This document shows, in pieces, positions 33,507 to 43,529 of a stretch of DNA of 64,000 nucleotides. The position numbers and the translations under genes were made by a program. A model generated the notes under the pieces. That model saw only the letters and a program-made list of their open reading frames with translations. It was not told where the DNA came from and made no database searches. The stretch comes from Methylorubrum aminovorans. Its GTDB lineage: Bacteria > Pseudomonadota > Alphaproteobacteria > Rhizobiales > Beijerinckiaceae. Numbering within the stretch: the first letter of the stretch is position 1; every line of letters starts with the position of its first letter. Location of the stretch: the NCBI RefSeq assembly GCF_022179725.1, contig NZ_BPRC01000005.1:1-64000 (forward strand). The letters are read 5' to 3'.

Positions 33507-33560
33507 TTCGCGTCGTCTCTTCCCGAAAGCCGGCGGCCACCTTTCGGGACGACGCGTTGA
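33507..33560. repeat. Intergenic palindromic repeat, family 1 core, copy E
   Basis: TTCCCGAAAGCCGGCGGCCA followed by CCTTTCGGGACGACGCGTTG. It matches copies C and D at 32654-32770 and sits between the PmtA and MnmA genes. The outer bases GTCGTC / GACGAC pair, giving an imperfect hairpin. Confidence 0.7.
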
Positions 33561-33684
33561 GACGCCTCGGCGTGGCCGAGGCCGCTCCGCGTGCGCTCCT
33601 CGCGCCTGACAAGCGGCACAATCGCTCGAAAAGCGATTGCAGGGTTTAGAAAAACCTGAATCCGCGCGGCGTGAAAAACCACCA

Positions 33685-34872
33685 TCAGGCCGCCTCGGCG
33701 GCGCCTGCCTGCAACGCGCCGATGCGCCGGATGGTGCCGCCGCCGAGCACCTGCGCGCGCGGGCCGTCATCGGCGTAGATCACGCAAGCCTGGCCCGGCG
33801 AGACGCCGTCCTCGGGCGCGACCAGCTCGACCTCGGCGCAGGCCTCGGCCGCGTTCCACGACAGGCGCGCGGGCCGCGGCTCGCGGGTCGAGCGGACGCG
33901 CACCGCTACGGGGCGCTCGGTGATGTCTTCCGGCGCGCCGTCCCCGAGCCAGTTGAAGTCGGTGAGCCGAATGCGGCGGGTGGCGAGCGCCGCGCGGGGC
34001 CCGACCACGACGCGGGCGGTCTCGGGCTCCAGCCGCACCACGTAGAGCGGCTCGCCGACGGAGAGCTTGAGGCCGCGGCGCTGGCCCACGGTGTAGTGGA
34101 TGATGCCCTCGTGATGCCCAAGCCGGCGGCCGTCGAGATCGACGATCTCGCCGGGCCGGGCCGCCTCGGGCCTGAGCTTGGCGATGATGTCGGCGTAGCC
34201 GCCCTGCGGCACGAAGCAGATGTCCTGGCTGTCGGCCTTGTCGGCCACCGCGAGGCCGAGTTCGCGGGCCAGCGCGCGGGTCTCGTCCTTGGGCCGCTCG
34301 CCTAAGGGAAAGCGCAGGTAGGCGAGTTGCTCCGGCGTCGTGGCGTAGAGGAAGTAGCTCTGGTCGCGGCCCGGATCGAGGGCGCGGTAGAGCGCCCTCC
34401 CGCCGCCCGGCCGCGCCCGGCTCGCCACGTAGTGGCCGGTCGCCAGCGCCTCGGCGCCGAGGTCGCGCGCCATCCCGAGCAGGTCGCGGAACTTGACCGA
34501 GCGGTTGCACTCGACGCAGGGAATCGGCGTCTCGCCCGAGAGGTAGCTCTCGGCGAAGCGATCGATCACCGATTCGCGGAAGCGGTCCTCGTAATCGAGG
34601 ACGTAATGCGGAATGCCGAGCGTCTCGGCCACCGCCCGCGCATCGTGGATGTCGCGGCCGGCGCAGCAGGCGCCCTTGCGATGGGTCGCCGCGCCGTGAT
34701 CGTAGAGCTGGAGCGTGACGCCGACGACGTCGTAGCCCTCGCGCTTCAACAGCCCGGCGACCACCGACGAATCGACGCCGCCCGACATGGCGACGACGAC
34801 GCGCGTCTCGTGCGGGGGCTTCGGGAGATCCAGCGAGTTCATGGCCGGTGATGCGGGCCGGTTGCCGGCCAT
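33685..34872 (-). CDS. mnmA: tRNA-specific 2-thiouridylase MnmA
   Basis: A 395-residue enzyme adding sulfur at C2 of wobble U34 of tRNA-Lys, -Glu and -Gln, using ATP and sulfur relayed from a cysteine desulfurase. It has the PP-loop [15 protein letters not shown], the first catalytic Cys in [14 protein letters not shown], and the second in [19 protein letters not shown]. The C-terminal beta-barrel ([20 protein letters not shown]) follows. ATG 34872 has GAAGG in front. It is cytoplasmic and divergent from the flagellar gene fliK. Confidence 0.95.
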   Translation of the reverse strand: MAGNRPASPAMNSLDLPKPPHETRVVVAMSGGVDSSVVAGLLKREGYDVVGVTLQLYDHGAATHRKGACCAGRDIHDARAVAETLGIPHYVLDYEDRFRESVIDRFAESYLSGETPIPCVECNRSVKFRDLLGMARDLGAEALATGHYVASRARPGGGRALYRALDPGRDQSYFLYATTPEQLAYLRFPLGERPKDETRALARELGLAVADKADSQDICFVPQGGYADIIAKLRPEAARPGEIVDLDGRRLGHHEGIIHYTVGQRRGLKLSVGEPLYVVRLEPETARVVVGPRAALATRRIRLTDFNWLGDGAPEDITERPVAVRVRSTREPRPARLSWNAAEACAEVELVAPEDGVSPGQACVIYADDGPRAQVLGGGTIRRIGALQAGAAEAA

Positions 34873-35118
34873 TGGCGGAGCCTTCGGGCATGCGCCGGCC
34901 GGCGGGGGCCGGGCGCATCGTGCGGATGTCTATAGCGATCCCGATCCGGAGTTTCCAGGGATGGTGCGGATGAGAGCGGGCCGAGGGCTCGCGGCGCTCC
35001 CGCGCGGGGCCGGCAAATCCTGCCGGGAGGACGGCAGATCCGACCGGGCCGGGGCGCGGCGGCGCCTTCGCCTTCAAATTTTCCCGATCAATACCAGAGA
35101 CTTGGAGAAAACGCTCCG

Positions 35119-36606
35119 GTGGCGCGCCGCTTGCTGTGCCCTCCCGCGTCTTCGGCCCCGGAGGATAAGGACGGCATCGTGGTTTCGCGCGCAGATCTGG
35201 CGGAGGTGTGGTTCAGGCAGGTTCCGCGGACCGCCTCGTCCGCAGCGCGGGGGAGCGAGGGCACCCCACGCTTCAGCCTCGAGGCCGCGGAGCGGAAGCC
35301 GGCCGCCCCGATCCGGCCCGCCGCCCGCCGCGACGAGACGGTGTCCGCTCGCAGCGATGCCGGCCGGACGGACAGGATGGCGGCAGCAAGAGCCGAGAGC
35401 GCCGCGGCTGAGGCCGCCAAATCCGAAGCACTCAAGACCGAAGCACTCAAGACCGAAGCCGCCAGGACCAGGACCGCCAAGGCCGACGCAGCCGAGGGCG
35501 GGCGGGCCGGAGCGTCGCCGGAGAGCCGCGCGCCATCCGACGCCACCCGCAACAAGCCGCTCCCCTCGGTCCCTGCGCGGGACGGCACGGATGCCGCCTC
35601 GGCGCGGGTGCCGGGCGCCGCCGATTCCACCGCTCACCGGCCGGAAGGCCTGACCGAAGGCGAGGCGGCAAAAGCAGCGGCACAGGAGGCGGCTGCCGAA
35701 GGCGTGGCTGCGGAAGAGGCCGGGGCCGTCGTCCTGTCAGAGGACGAGACGCGGGACGAGACCGATGCGGCGGCACCGGACGCCGTCGATCCCCTTACCC
35801 TCCTCTCGGCCCCCCCGACTCCCCCTCCTCCCACTCCGGCGCAGCCCGCCGCGACGACGGGTGGGACTGCGGGCGAGGGCCGCATCGGCGCGGGCGAATC
35901 CGTCGCGGGCGGGCCCGGCGAAGCGGCGGCAACCGGACAGGCCGCCAAAGCCGACGCGTCCGAGGCATCGGCCTCCGCCGCGGCGGGCACGGCCGGCTTC
36001 GAGACGGCACTCAACGGGACGCGGGCCGCCTCGGCGCCCGCTCCGACCGGCACCGCGGCCCCCCTCGCCCCACCTGGCCACAGCGGTCTCGGCGCCGCGC
36101 AGGGAGCGCAGGCGGCCCAAGCCACGGACGCCGCGGCAGCAGCGGCTCAGCCCGCGACGCCGCCGATTCCCCTGGGCGCCGTGCCGATGACGATCGGGCT
36201 GCGCTCGCTGTCGGGCATGAACCGCTTCGCGATCCGCCTCGACCCGGTCGAACTCGGCCGCATCGACGTGTCGCTCGATCTCGACAAGGCGGGCGGCAAG
36301 GCGCGGGCGCATCTCGTCGTGGATCGCCCCGAAACCCTCGCCCTGCTCCAGCGCGACGCGGGCTCGCTGCAGCAGGCGCTGGCGCAGGCCGGTTTCGACG
36401 TCGGTGCCGAGGCGGGCGGGATCGACCTGTCCCTTCGCGGCGAGACGGGATCCCAGGGCGGACGGGAGGGCGAATCCGCGCCCCGCGGCGGCTCCGACCG
36501 CGGACCGGGCGGACGGGACGACGGCCCCGCTGCCCTCCCCGCTCCCCTCGACCCCGCCTCCCTCCGGCGCTTGCGTGCCGTCAGCGGCCTCGACATCCGA
36601 ATCTAA
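35119..36606 (+). CDS. fliK: Flagellar hook-length control protein FliK
   Basis: A 495-residue protein with a long, low-complexity Ala/Glu/Pro-rich N-terminal part (about 1-350, with the short repeat EALKTEALKTEA) and a compact C-terminal Flg_hook domain (about 355-440: FAIRLDPVELGRIDVSLDLD, AHLVVDRPETLALLQRDAGS, LQQALAQAGFDV). FliK is the secreted ruler that sets hook length and switches export specificity. It is followed by flgD with a 9-base gap. The start is GTG 35119; a GTG near 35179 (VVSRADLAE) is a possible alternative. Confidence 0.85.
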   Translation: MARRLLCPPASSAPEDKDGIVVSRADLAEVWFRQVPRTASSAARGSEGTPRFSLEAAERKPAAPIRPAARRDETVSARSDAGRTDRMAAARAESAAAEAAKSEALKTEALKTEAARTRTAKADAAEGGRAGASPESRAPSDATRNKPLPSVPARDGTDAASARVPGAADSTAHRPEGLTEGEAAKAAAQEAAAEGVAAEEAGAVVLSEDETRDETDAAAPDAVDPLTLLSAPPTPPPPTPAQPAATTGGTAGEGRIGAGESVAGGPGEAAATGQAAKADASEASASAAAGTAGFETALNGTRAASAPAPTGTAAPLAPPGHSGLGAAQGAQAAQATDAAAAAAQPATPPIPLGAVPMTIGLRSLSGMNRFAIRLDPVELGRIDVSLDLDKAGGKARAHLVVDRPETLALLQRDAGSLQQALAQAGFDVGAEAGGIDLSLRGETGSQGGREGESAPRGGSDRGPGGRDDGPAALPAPLDPASLRRLRAVSGLDIRI

Positions 36607-36615
36607 GGGAACGCC

Positions 36616-37287
36616 ATGGCCTCCGGGATCACGAGCAGCACCAGCATCACCGCCACCGGTGCCGCCTCGACGACCGACACGAAGTCGATCGCGGGCAACT
36701 TCACGCAGTTCCTGACGCTGCTCACCACGCAGCTCAAGAACCAGAACCCGCTCGACCCGCTCGACACCAACCAGTTCACTCAGCAACTCGTGCAGTTCGC
36801 CGGCGTCGAACAGCAGCTCAAGACCAACGCCTCGCTCGATACGATCCTGACGAACTCCAAGGCCGCCTCGGCCTCCTCCGCCTCCGGCCTGATTGGCCGG
36901 ACGATCACGGCGGACGGTGCCAGCACCGACCTCGCCGACGGCAAGGCGAACTGGACGCTGACCCCGGAACGGCCCGCCGCCAAGGCCGTCATCACGATCA
37001 AGGGCAGCGACGGCTCCGTGGTGGCCACGAGGACCACGACGCTGAAGAGCGGCGCGCAATCCTTCGCATGGGACGGCACCGCGACCTCGGGGCTCGCGGC
37101 CAAGGACGGGCGCTACACGATCACCGTCGATGCCCTCGATACGACGGGCACGCGGGTCAACGTCGATACCAAGGTGACCGGCACCGTGGACGGCGTCGAC
37201 CTCAGCGGCTCTGAACCAGTGCTGACGATCGGCTCGGCGCGCGTCCCGGCCTCGAGCGTCAAAACGCTTTCCGCGCCAGCATCTTGA
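36616..37287 (+). CDS. flgD: Flagellar hook assembly scaffold FlgD
   Basis: A 223-residue hook-cap protein required for polymerising FlgE into the hook. The conserved N-terminal motif is FTQFLTLLTTQLKNQNPLDP, with FTQQLVQFAGVEQQLKTN. The Tudor/FN3-like C-terminal half includes GSQ-like segments FAWDGTATSGLAAKDGRYTI. It is exported by the flagellar type III apparatus and does not remain in the finished hook. It directly follows fliK, forming a two-gene unit. Confidence 0.93.
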   Translation: MASGITSSTSITATGAASTTDTKSIAGNFTQFLTLLTTQLKNQNPLDPLDTNQFTQQLVQFAGVEQQLKTNASLDTILTNSKAASASSASGLIGRTITADGASTDLADGKANWTLTPERPAAKAVITIKGSDGSVVATRTTTLKSGAQSFAWDGTATSGLAAKDGRYTITVDALDTTGTRVNVDTKVTGTVDGVDLSGSEPVLTIGSARVPASSVKTLSAPAS

Positions 37288-37428
37288 TGCATTGCAGCAT
37301 CGAGGAAAGCGAAATTGTCCACATCCGTTAACAACGAACGAATCGCATTCGAACGGCCGACTTCAAGAACTTTTAAGCGGACGCAAGTAGCTTCCCTCTC
37401 GACAGGTCAGTCGAGTGTAGAGCGTATC

Positions 37429-37704
37429 ATGACCGAAACACCCCGGCCCCGCGTGAAGTATGTGATTGGGCCCGACGGCAGCCCCCTGACGATCGCCGAT
37501 CTTCCCCCCGTCACCACCCGCCGTTGGGTCATCCGCCGCAAGGCCGAGGTCGTCGCCGCCGTCCGCGGCGGCCTGCTCAGCCTGGAGGAGGCCTGCCAGC
37601 GCTACACGCTGACCACGGAAGAATTTCTAAGCTGGCAGTACTCCATCGACCAGCACGGTCTGGCCGGCCTGCGCACCACGCGCATCCAGCATTACCGCCA
37701 CTGA
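37429..37704 (+). CDS. sciP: CtrA inhibitor SciP (DUF1153)
   Basis: A 91-residue DUF1153 protein, the helix-turn-helix CtrA-inhibitory protein of alphaproteobacteria. It has the family core YVIGPDGSPLTIADLPP, TTRRWVIRRKAEVVAAVRGG, LLSLEEACQRYTLTTEEFLS and the C-terminal WQYSIDQHGLAGLRTTRIQH. In Caulobacter, SciP binds CtrA and blocks CtrA activation of cell-cycle and flagellar promoters. Placement between flgD and the fliF operon puts it next to likely CtrA targets. The upstream region has a GAATC (CcrM GANTC) site near 37337. Confidence 0.92.
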   Translation: MTETPRPRVKYVIGPDGSPLTIADLPPVTTRRWVIRRKAEVVAAVRGGLLSLEEACQRYTLTTEEFLSWQYSIDQHGLAGLRTTRIQHYRH

Positions 37705-37759
37705 GCTTTTAACACCATCGATCCGACCGTTGCGCATGCCTGTTCGCGCAACGCATGAG

Positions 37760-37788
37760 GAGCCGCCTCCGGAGCACCGGGGCGGCTC
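37760..37788 (+). terminator. Hairpin downstream of sciP
   Basis: GAGCCGCC (37760-37767) and GGCGGCTC (37781-37788) form a perfect 8-base stem followed by TCGTCGTTTCC. A smaller stem GTTGCGC/GCGCAAC precedes it (about 37730-37753). Likely ends the sciP transcript. Confidence 0.65.
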
Positions 37789-37855
37789 TCGTCGTTTCCG
37801 GCACCCTCGAGCGGATCGATCCGGCCGCGACTTCGTGAACGGCAGGGCCTCGGCG

Positions 37856-37872
37856 TTAACGCCTCGCTAACC
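37856..37872 (+). promoter_or_regulatory. Candidate CtrA binding site upstream of fliF
   Basis: TTAACGCCTCGCTAACC fits the CtrA full-site pattern TTAA-N7-TTAA with one base changed (CTAA). It lies 76 bases before the fliF start. In Caulobacter the fliF operon is a CtrA-activated class II unit, so the site is in the expected place. Confidence 0.6.
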
Positions 37873-37947
37873 ACGCACCGGGCAATTCTTGCCGGGCGGT
37901 CGCGCATCCCTCGCAGCCGCATCCGCTGTCCTCAGGCGTGCCGGCCC

Positions 37948-39573
37948 GTGAAACCCATCCTCGATCTGGTGACGAAGCTCGGGCCCGCGCGCATCGCCGC
38001 GATGGCGGCCGTGACGCTGACGCTGGTCGGCTTCTTCGCCTTCGTGATCCTGCGGGTCTCGCGGCCCGATATGGGCGTGCTGTTCTCCGACCTGTCGATG
38101 CAGGATTCCTCGGCCGTGATCCGCGAGCTCGACGCCCGCGGCATCACCTACGAGACCAAGGGCGACATGGGTCAGACCGTGCTCGCCCCCCGCGCCGATC
38201 TGGCCAAGCTGCGGATGGACTTCGCCGGCAAGGGCCTGCCGGCGCAAGGCGGCATCGGCTACGAGATCTTCGACAAGGGCGACGCCTTCTCCTCGACGAG
38301 CTTCGTCCAGAACGTGAACCACCTGCGGGCGATGGAGGGCGAGCTCGCCCGCTCGATCCGCGCCATCGGCCGGGTCCAGGCGGCCCGCGTCCACCTCGTC
38401 ATCCCCGAGCGCCGCCTGTTCGAGCGCGACCGCGAAGCGCCCTCGGCCGCCATCGTGGTCAAGCTGATGGGCGATCTCGATCCGAGCCAGGTGCGGGCGA
38501 TCCGGCATCTCGCGGCCTCCGCGGTCGAGGGCCTGAAGCCCGAGCGGGTCTCGATCGTCGACGAGCGCGGCCGGCTGCTGGCCGACGGCGCCCGCGGTGC
38601 GGAGAAGGACGGGGCCGGCGCCCTGGAGGAGCGGCAGACGGGCATCGAGCGGCGGATGCGCTCGCAGATCGAGGAGATCGTGGCCGGCATCGTCGGCCAG
38701 GGCCGCGCCCGGGTCCAGGTCACCGCCGAACTCGACCTCAACCGGGTCGAGAGCCGCTCGGAAAGCTTCGACCCCGAGAGCCGCGTGGTCCGTTCCACCC
38801 AGACCCGCTCCGAGAACTCCCTCACCGGCGGGACCGAGGGGCAGGCGACCATCGGTAACGAGCTGCCCGGCGCCAACCAGACTCAGGCCCAGCCGCAGCA
38901 GAAGGATTCCTCGCAGAAGAACGAGGAGGTCACGAACTACGAGATCTCCCGCGTCACCAAGGTCGAGACCCTGGAGGGCGGCCGCCTCAAGCGGCTCTCG
39001 GTGGCGGTGCTGGTCGACGGTGTCTACGCCCCCGGCGCCGACGGCAAGACCGCCTACCAGCCCCGCTCCGACGCCGAGATCGCGCGCATCACCGCGCTGG
39101 TGCGCACCGCGGTCGGCTACGACAAGGCCCGCGGCGATCAGGTCGAGGTGGTCAACCTGCGCTTCGCCGAGACGCCCACCGCTCCCGAATTCGCCGAGCC
39201 GGGCCTGATCCAGTCGTTCCTCAGCCCGAGCAAGGAGGACGTGATGCGCCTCGTCGAGCTCACGGTCCTGAGCCTGCTCACCCTGGTCGTGCTGATGGCG
39301 GTGGTGCGCCCGCTCCTGCGCCGCGTGCTCGAATCGGAGGCGCCGGTGGCGGCGCTGGCCGGCCCGGCCGGCGCGCTGGCGCTGGCCGGCGCGACGGGCG
39401 GCGAGGGGCCGGTCGAGCTCGCGGTGCGCGAGAACAGCACCAACCGGTTCCTCGAATCGGCGAAAATCAACGGCCAGATCCAGGCCGAGACGGTGGAGCG
39501 CGTGGTCGACATGGTGCGGGCGAGCCCGACCGAGACCGTCGAGGTGCTCCGCAACTGGATCCACGATTCCTGA
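37948..39573 (+). CDS. fliF: Flagellar MS-ring protein FliF
   Basis: A 541-residue inner-membrane protein forming the MS ring, the platform of the flagellar basal body. TM1 is at about 18-38 (AAVTLTLVGFFAFVILRV). The periplasmic ring-building motifs follow (SDLSMQDSSAVIRELDARGI; YEIFDKGDAFSSTSFVQNVN; VHLVIPERRLFERDREAPSA). TM2 is near 432-452, and the C-terminal FliG-binding tail is at 500-541 (VERVVDMVRASPTETVEVLR). Start GTG 37948. It is first in the fliF-fliG-fliH-fliN-flbD unit, the same order as in Caulobacter. Confidence 0.95.
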   Translation: MKPILDLVTKLGPARIAAMAAVTLTLVGFFAFVILRVSRPDMGVLFSDLSMQDSSAVIRELDARGITYETKGDMGQTVLAPRADLAKLRMDFAGKGLPAQGGIGYEIFDKGDAFSSTSFVQNVNHLRAMEGELARSIRAIGRVQAARVHLVIPERRLFERDREAPSAAIVVKLMGDLDPSQVRAIRHLAASAVEGLKPERVSIVDERGRLLADGARGAEKDGAGALEERQTGIERRMRSQIEEIVAGIVGQGRARVQVTAELDLNRVESRSESFDPESRVVRSTQTRSENSLTGGTEGQATIGNELPGANQTQAQPQQKDSSQKNEEVTNYEISRVTKVETLEGGRLKRLSVAVLVDGVYAPGADGKTAYQPRSDAEIARITALVRTAVGYDKARGDQVEVVNLRFAETPTAPEFAEPGLIQSFLSPSKEDVMRLVELTVLSLLTLVVLMAVVRPLLRRVLESEAPVAALAGPAGALALAGATGGEGPVELAVRENSTNRFLESAKINGQIQAETVERVVDMVRASPTETVEVLRNWIHDS

Positions 39574-39616
39574 TGCGCGCCGAGACCAGCCATAGCCGGG
39601 AGAGAGGAGAGGGTTC

Positions 39617-40672
39617 GTGTCCGCGGGCGTAAACTTCAACGCTGCCATGGAGAGCCTCGACGCCTCGAAGGCCTTCGCCGAGATGCCGGGCCCGCAGCGC
39701 GCTGCCGCGCTGCTGCTTCTGCTCGGCGAGGAGGAGGGCGCGCCGATCTGGCAGCGCCTCGACGAGGACGAGATCAAGCTCGTCAGCCACGCCATGGTGC
39801 AGCTCGGCTCGCTGGAGGCCGCCACCGTCGAGCGGCTGATCGTCGATTTCGTCTCGCGCCTGTCCTCGGGCGGCGGCATCACCTCGAACTTCGAGCGCAC
39901 CGAGTCGCTCCTGCTCAAGATCTTCCCCCCTGAGCAGGTCTCCTCGATCATGGCGGAGATCAAGGGCGCGAGCGGAAAGCGCGTCTGGGCGAGCCTGACC
40001 CAGATCGATCCCGAGATCCTCGCGAACTTCCTGCGCAACGAGTACCCGCAGACGGTGGCCGTCGTGCTCTCGAAGGTGCGGGCCGACTACGCCGCCAAGG
40101 TGCTCACGATCCTGCCGGAGGAGTTCGCCATCGACGTGCTCAACCGGATGCTGCGCATGGAGACGGTGCAGAAGGAGGCCCTGCGCCACATCGAGGAGAC
40201 CCTGCGCACCGAGTTCGTCTCGACCATCGCCCAGACGACGCGGCGCGACGCGCACGAACTCATGGCCGAGGTGTTCAACGCCTTCGACCGGCAGACCGAG
40301 ACCCGCTTCCTCGCGGCGATCGATCAGGCCAACCGCGGCTCGGCCAAGAAGATCCGCCAGCTCATGTTCACCTTCGAGGATCTCCTGAAGCTCGATCCGG
40401 GCTCGGTCCAGACCCTGATGCGCAAGGTCGACAACGACACCCTGTGCCGGGCGCTGAAAGGCGCCGACGAGCGGGTGCGCGCCTTCTTCATGCGCCAGAT
40501 GTCGACCCGCGCGGCCAAGAACCTCACCGACGAGATGGGCTCGATGGGCCCGATCCGCCTCAAGGAGGTCGATGAGGCGCAGGCCAAGATGACGGAACTC
40601 GCGAAAGAGCTGGCCGAGAAGGGCGAGATCATGATCGCCAAGAACGGCGGCGAGGAGGAGTTGGTCTATTGA
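39617..40672 (+). CDS. fliG: Flagellar motor switch protein FliG
   Basis: A 351-residue C-ring protein that links the MS ring to the switch and takes torque from the stator. It has all three regions: FliF-binding N-terminal (GPQRAAALLLLLGEEEGAPI), middle EHPQ-like segment (LANFLRNEYPQTVAVVLSKV), and C-terminal torque domain (FTFEDLLKLDPGSVQTLMRK; AFFMRQMSTRAAKNLTDEMG). Start GTG 39617. Its stop overlaps the start of fliH by two bases. Confidence 0.95.
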   Translation: MSAGVNFNAAMESLDASKAFAEMPGPQRAAALLLLLGEEEGAPIWQRLDEDEIKLVSHAMVQLGSLEAATVERLIVDFVSRLSSGGGITSNFERTESLLLKIFPPEQVSSIMAEIKGASGKRVWASLTQIDPEILANFLRNEYPQTVAVVLSKVRADYAAKVLTILPEEFAIDVLNRMLRMETVQKEALRHIEETLRTEFVSTIAQTTRRDAHELMAEVFNAFDRQTETRFLAAIDQANRGSAKKIRQLMFTFEDLLKLDPGSVQTLMRKVDNDTLCRALKGADERVRAFFMRQMSTRAAKNLTDEMGSMGPIRLKEVDEAQAKMTELAKELAEKGEIMIAKNGGEEELVY

Positions 40673-41295
40673 GCGCGCGCGCCTCCCGCCCCTTCCTGTT
40701 CGACACCGATTTCGGACGCCCGCGCGGCCCCTCCGCCGCCGATGCGGAGGCCGCCGCCCGGACCGAAGCCGAGCGCGCGGCGCTGGAGGCGGCGGCCTAT
40801 GCCCGCGGCCTTCAGGACGGCCGGGCCGAGGCCGCCCTCCAGGAACAGGCGCGGCTCGCCGACGCCCTGACCCGGGTCGGGCTGGCCGCCGCCGGCCTGC
40901 TCAACCAGTCCGATGCCCGTGACGGCGAGCGCGAGGCGCAGGCGCTGGCCTTCGCGAACGCGCTCGCCCGCCGGATCGCGGGCGAGGCCCTCGACGCGCG
41001 CCCGCTCGCGGCGGTGGAGGAGGCGGCCCGCTCGGCGCTGCGCCACCTGCGCGGCGTGCCCCATCTCGTCCTGCGGGTGAACGAGGCGCTGGTCGATGAC
41101 GCCGAAACGCTGATGAAGCGTCTCTCCCGCGAGCACGGCTTCGAGGGCCGCCTCGTGGTGCTGGGCGAGCCCGACATGGCACCGGGCGACGCCCGGCTCG
41201 AATGGGCCGATGGCGGCGTCGTGCGCGAGCGCGCCCGCATCGAGGCCGCCGTTGAGTCCGCCCTCTCTCCCAACTTCGCCAGCGCGGAGGCCTGA
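40669..41295 (+). CDS. fliH: Flagellar assembly protein FliH (FlbE-like)
   Basis: A 208-residue protein in the position of flbE/fliH in the Caulobacter fliF operon. An N-terminal variable tail is followed by an Ala/Glu-rich coiled coil (about 25-95, with AYARGLQDGRAEAALQEQAR) and a C-terminal FliH/YscL domain (RRIAGEALDARPLAAVEEAA; VLRVNEALVDDAETLMKRLS; GDARLEWADGGVVRERARIE). FliH inhibits the FliI ATPase and helps deliver substrates to the export gate. It starts at TTG 40669, overlapping fliG. Confidence 0.82.
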   Translation: MSARASRPFLFDTDFGRPRGPSAADAEAAARTEAERAALEAAAYARGLQDGRAEAALQEQARLADALTRVGLAAAGLLNQSDARDGEREAQALAFANALARRIAGEALDARPLAAVEEAARSALRHLRGVPHLVLRVNEALVDDAETLMKRLSREHGFEGRLVVLGEPDMAPGDARLEWADGGVVRERARIEAAVESALSPNFASAEA

Positions 41296-41300
41296 GCCCG

Positions 41301-41648
41301 ATGTCGAGCGACGATTTCAGCCTGCCCCAGCTCAACGAGGGCGACCTGCCCTACGACGAGGGCGGCCCCGGCTCCGTGCGCGACGCGCCGACGTCTCCGA
41401 AGAGCGCAGCGGACCTCGAACAGGTCTTCGACGTGCCCGTGGTGGTCTCGGCGGTGCTGGGCTCCTCGCGCATGCCGATCGGCGACCTGCTGCGGCTCGG
41501 CCCCGGCGCCGTGCTCGAACTCGACCGCAAGGTCGGCGAGGCGATCGACGTGTTCGTCAACAACCGCCTCGTCGCCCGCGGCGAGGTCGTGCTGGTCGAT
41601 GAGCGCCTCGGCGTGACCATGACCGAGATCATCAAGAACGATCACTGA
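41301..41648 (+). CDS. fliN: Flagellar motor switch protein FliN
   Basis: A 115-residue C-ring component. The C-terminal SpoA domain is complete (VFDVPVVVSAVLGSSRMPIG; LLRLGPGAVLELDRKVGEAI; VDVFVNNRLVARGEVVLVDE; LGVTMTEIIKND). The N-terminal 35 residues are acidic and variable, as usual. It follows fliH by five bases. FliM is not encoded here. Confidence 0.93.
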   Translation: MSSDDFSLPQLNEGDLPYDEGGPGSVRDAPTSPKSAADLEQVFDVPVVVSAVLGSSRMPIGDLLRLGPGAVLELDRKVGEAIDVFVNNRLVARGEVVLVDERLGVTMTEIIKNDH

Positions 41649-41657
41649 TCCTTGGGT

Positions 41658-41755
41658 GTGCCGATCCCGGCCTGCGGCCGGGATCGGCACGTCCGGCGGA
41701 TGGCCGCCGCCCCGCCGTCGCGGGGGCGGCCTGCGATGAGGGATCATCGCAGGCC
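41658..41755. repeat. Three consecutive strong stem-loops between fliN and flbD
   Basis: Loop 1 has GTGCCGATCCCGGCC (41658-41672), TGC, and GGCCGGGATCGGCAC (41676-41690), a perfect 15-base stem. Loop 2 has GGCCGCCGCCCCGC pairing with GCGGGGGCGGCC (about 41703-41731), one bulge. Loop 3 has GGCCTGCGATG (41728-41738) and CATCGCAGGCC (41745-41755), a perfect 11-base stem that shares its first bases with loop 2. There is no U-tract. They may attenuate or stabilise the polycistronic mRNA ahead of the regulator gene. Confidence 0.75.
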
Positions 41756-41799
41756 GAGCGGGCCATCTGAATCGGAAGAATTGTCGGAGGTACCACGCC

Positions 41800-43170
<1,371 letters not shown>

Positions 43171-43222
43171 GATCCGACGGGGCCGAAGGCTGCGGCGCGC
43201 ACCTGCCACGCGCCCGCGCGCC

Positions 43223-43507
43223 TCACCGCTTCTTGGCGAACTGCGCCTCGTACTCGGCGTTCTGTGCCGCGCGCGCCTGCTCGATCTTGCGCAGGGTGAG
43301 GAAGCGGACGATGTCGAACTCGACGTCGCGGATCGTCTCCTCGATCAGATGGCGCTGGAGCAGGATGCGGGGATCGTCCCCGGCCAGGCTCTCGCGCTCC
43401 TGGAGCCGCTGCACCGCCTGCCGGACCACGGTGTAGACCTGCTCGCGCTCCTCCCGGCTCATGGACGGGCTGACGGCGCGAGCGATGAGGTCGGTGAAAT
43501 CCGCCAT
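43223..43507 (-). CDS. Small conserved-looking hypothetical protein
   Basis: A 94-residue helical, soluble protein: MADFTDLIARAVSPSMSREE, EQVYTVVRQAVQRLQERESL, LLQRHLIEETIRDVEFDIVR and a Lys/Arg C-terminal tail. It is probably all alpha. It follows the polysaccharide-export gene at 22 bases, in the same orientation, so the two may be co-transcribed. The family is not recognised; it could be an accessory to that exporter. Confidence 0.6.
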   Translation of the reverse strand: MADFTDLIARAVSPSMSREEREQVYTVVRQAVQRLQERESLAGDDPRILLQRHLIEETIRDVEFDIVRFLTLRKIEQARAAQNAEYEAQFAKKR

Positions 43508-43529
43508 GACAACCGTCCGCGTTCGCCGC

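Noticed and set aside
35737..37059. 440-codon minus-strand frame opposite fliK/flgD
   Set aside because: Arg/Gly-rich shadow with no family signal; the plus strand has Flg_hook and FlgD motifs.
41658..41755. Possible tRNA or riboswitch in the fliN-flbD gap
   Set aside because: There is no cloverleaf, T-loop GTTCGA or known aptamer core; only simple stems.
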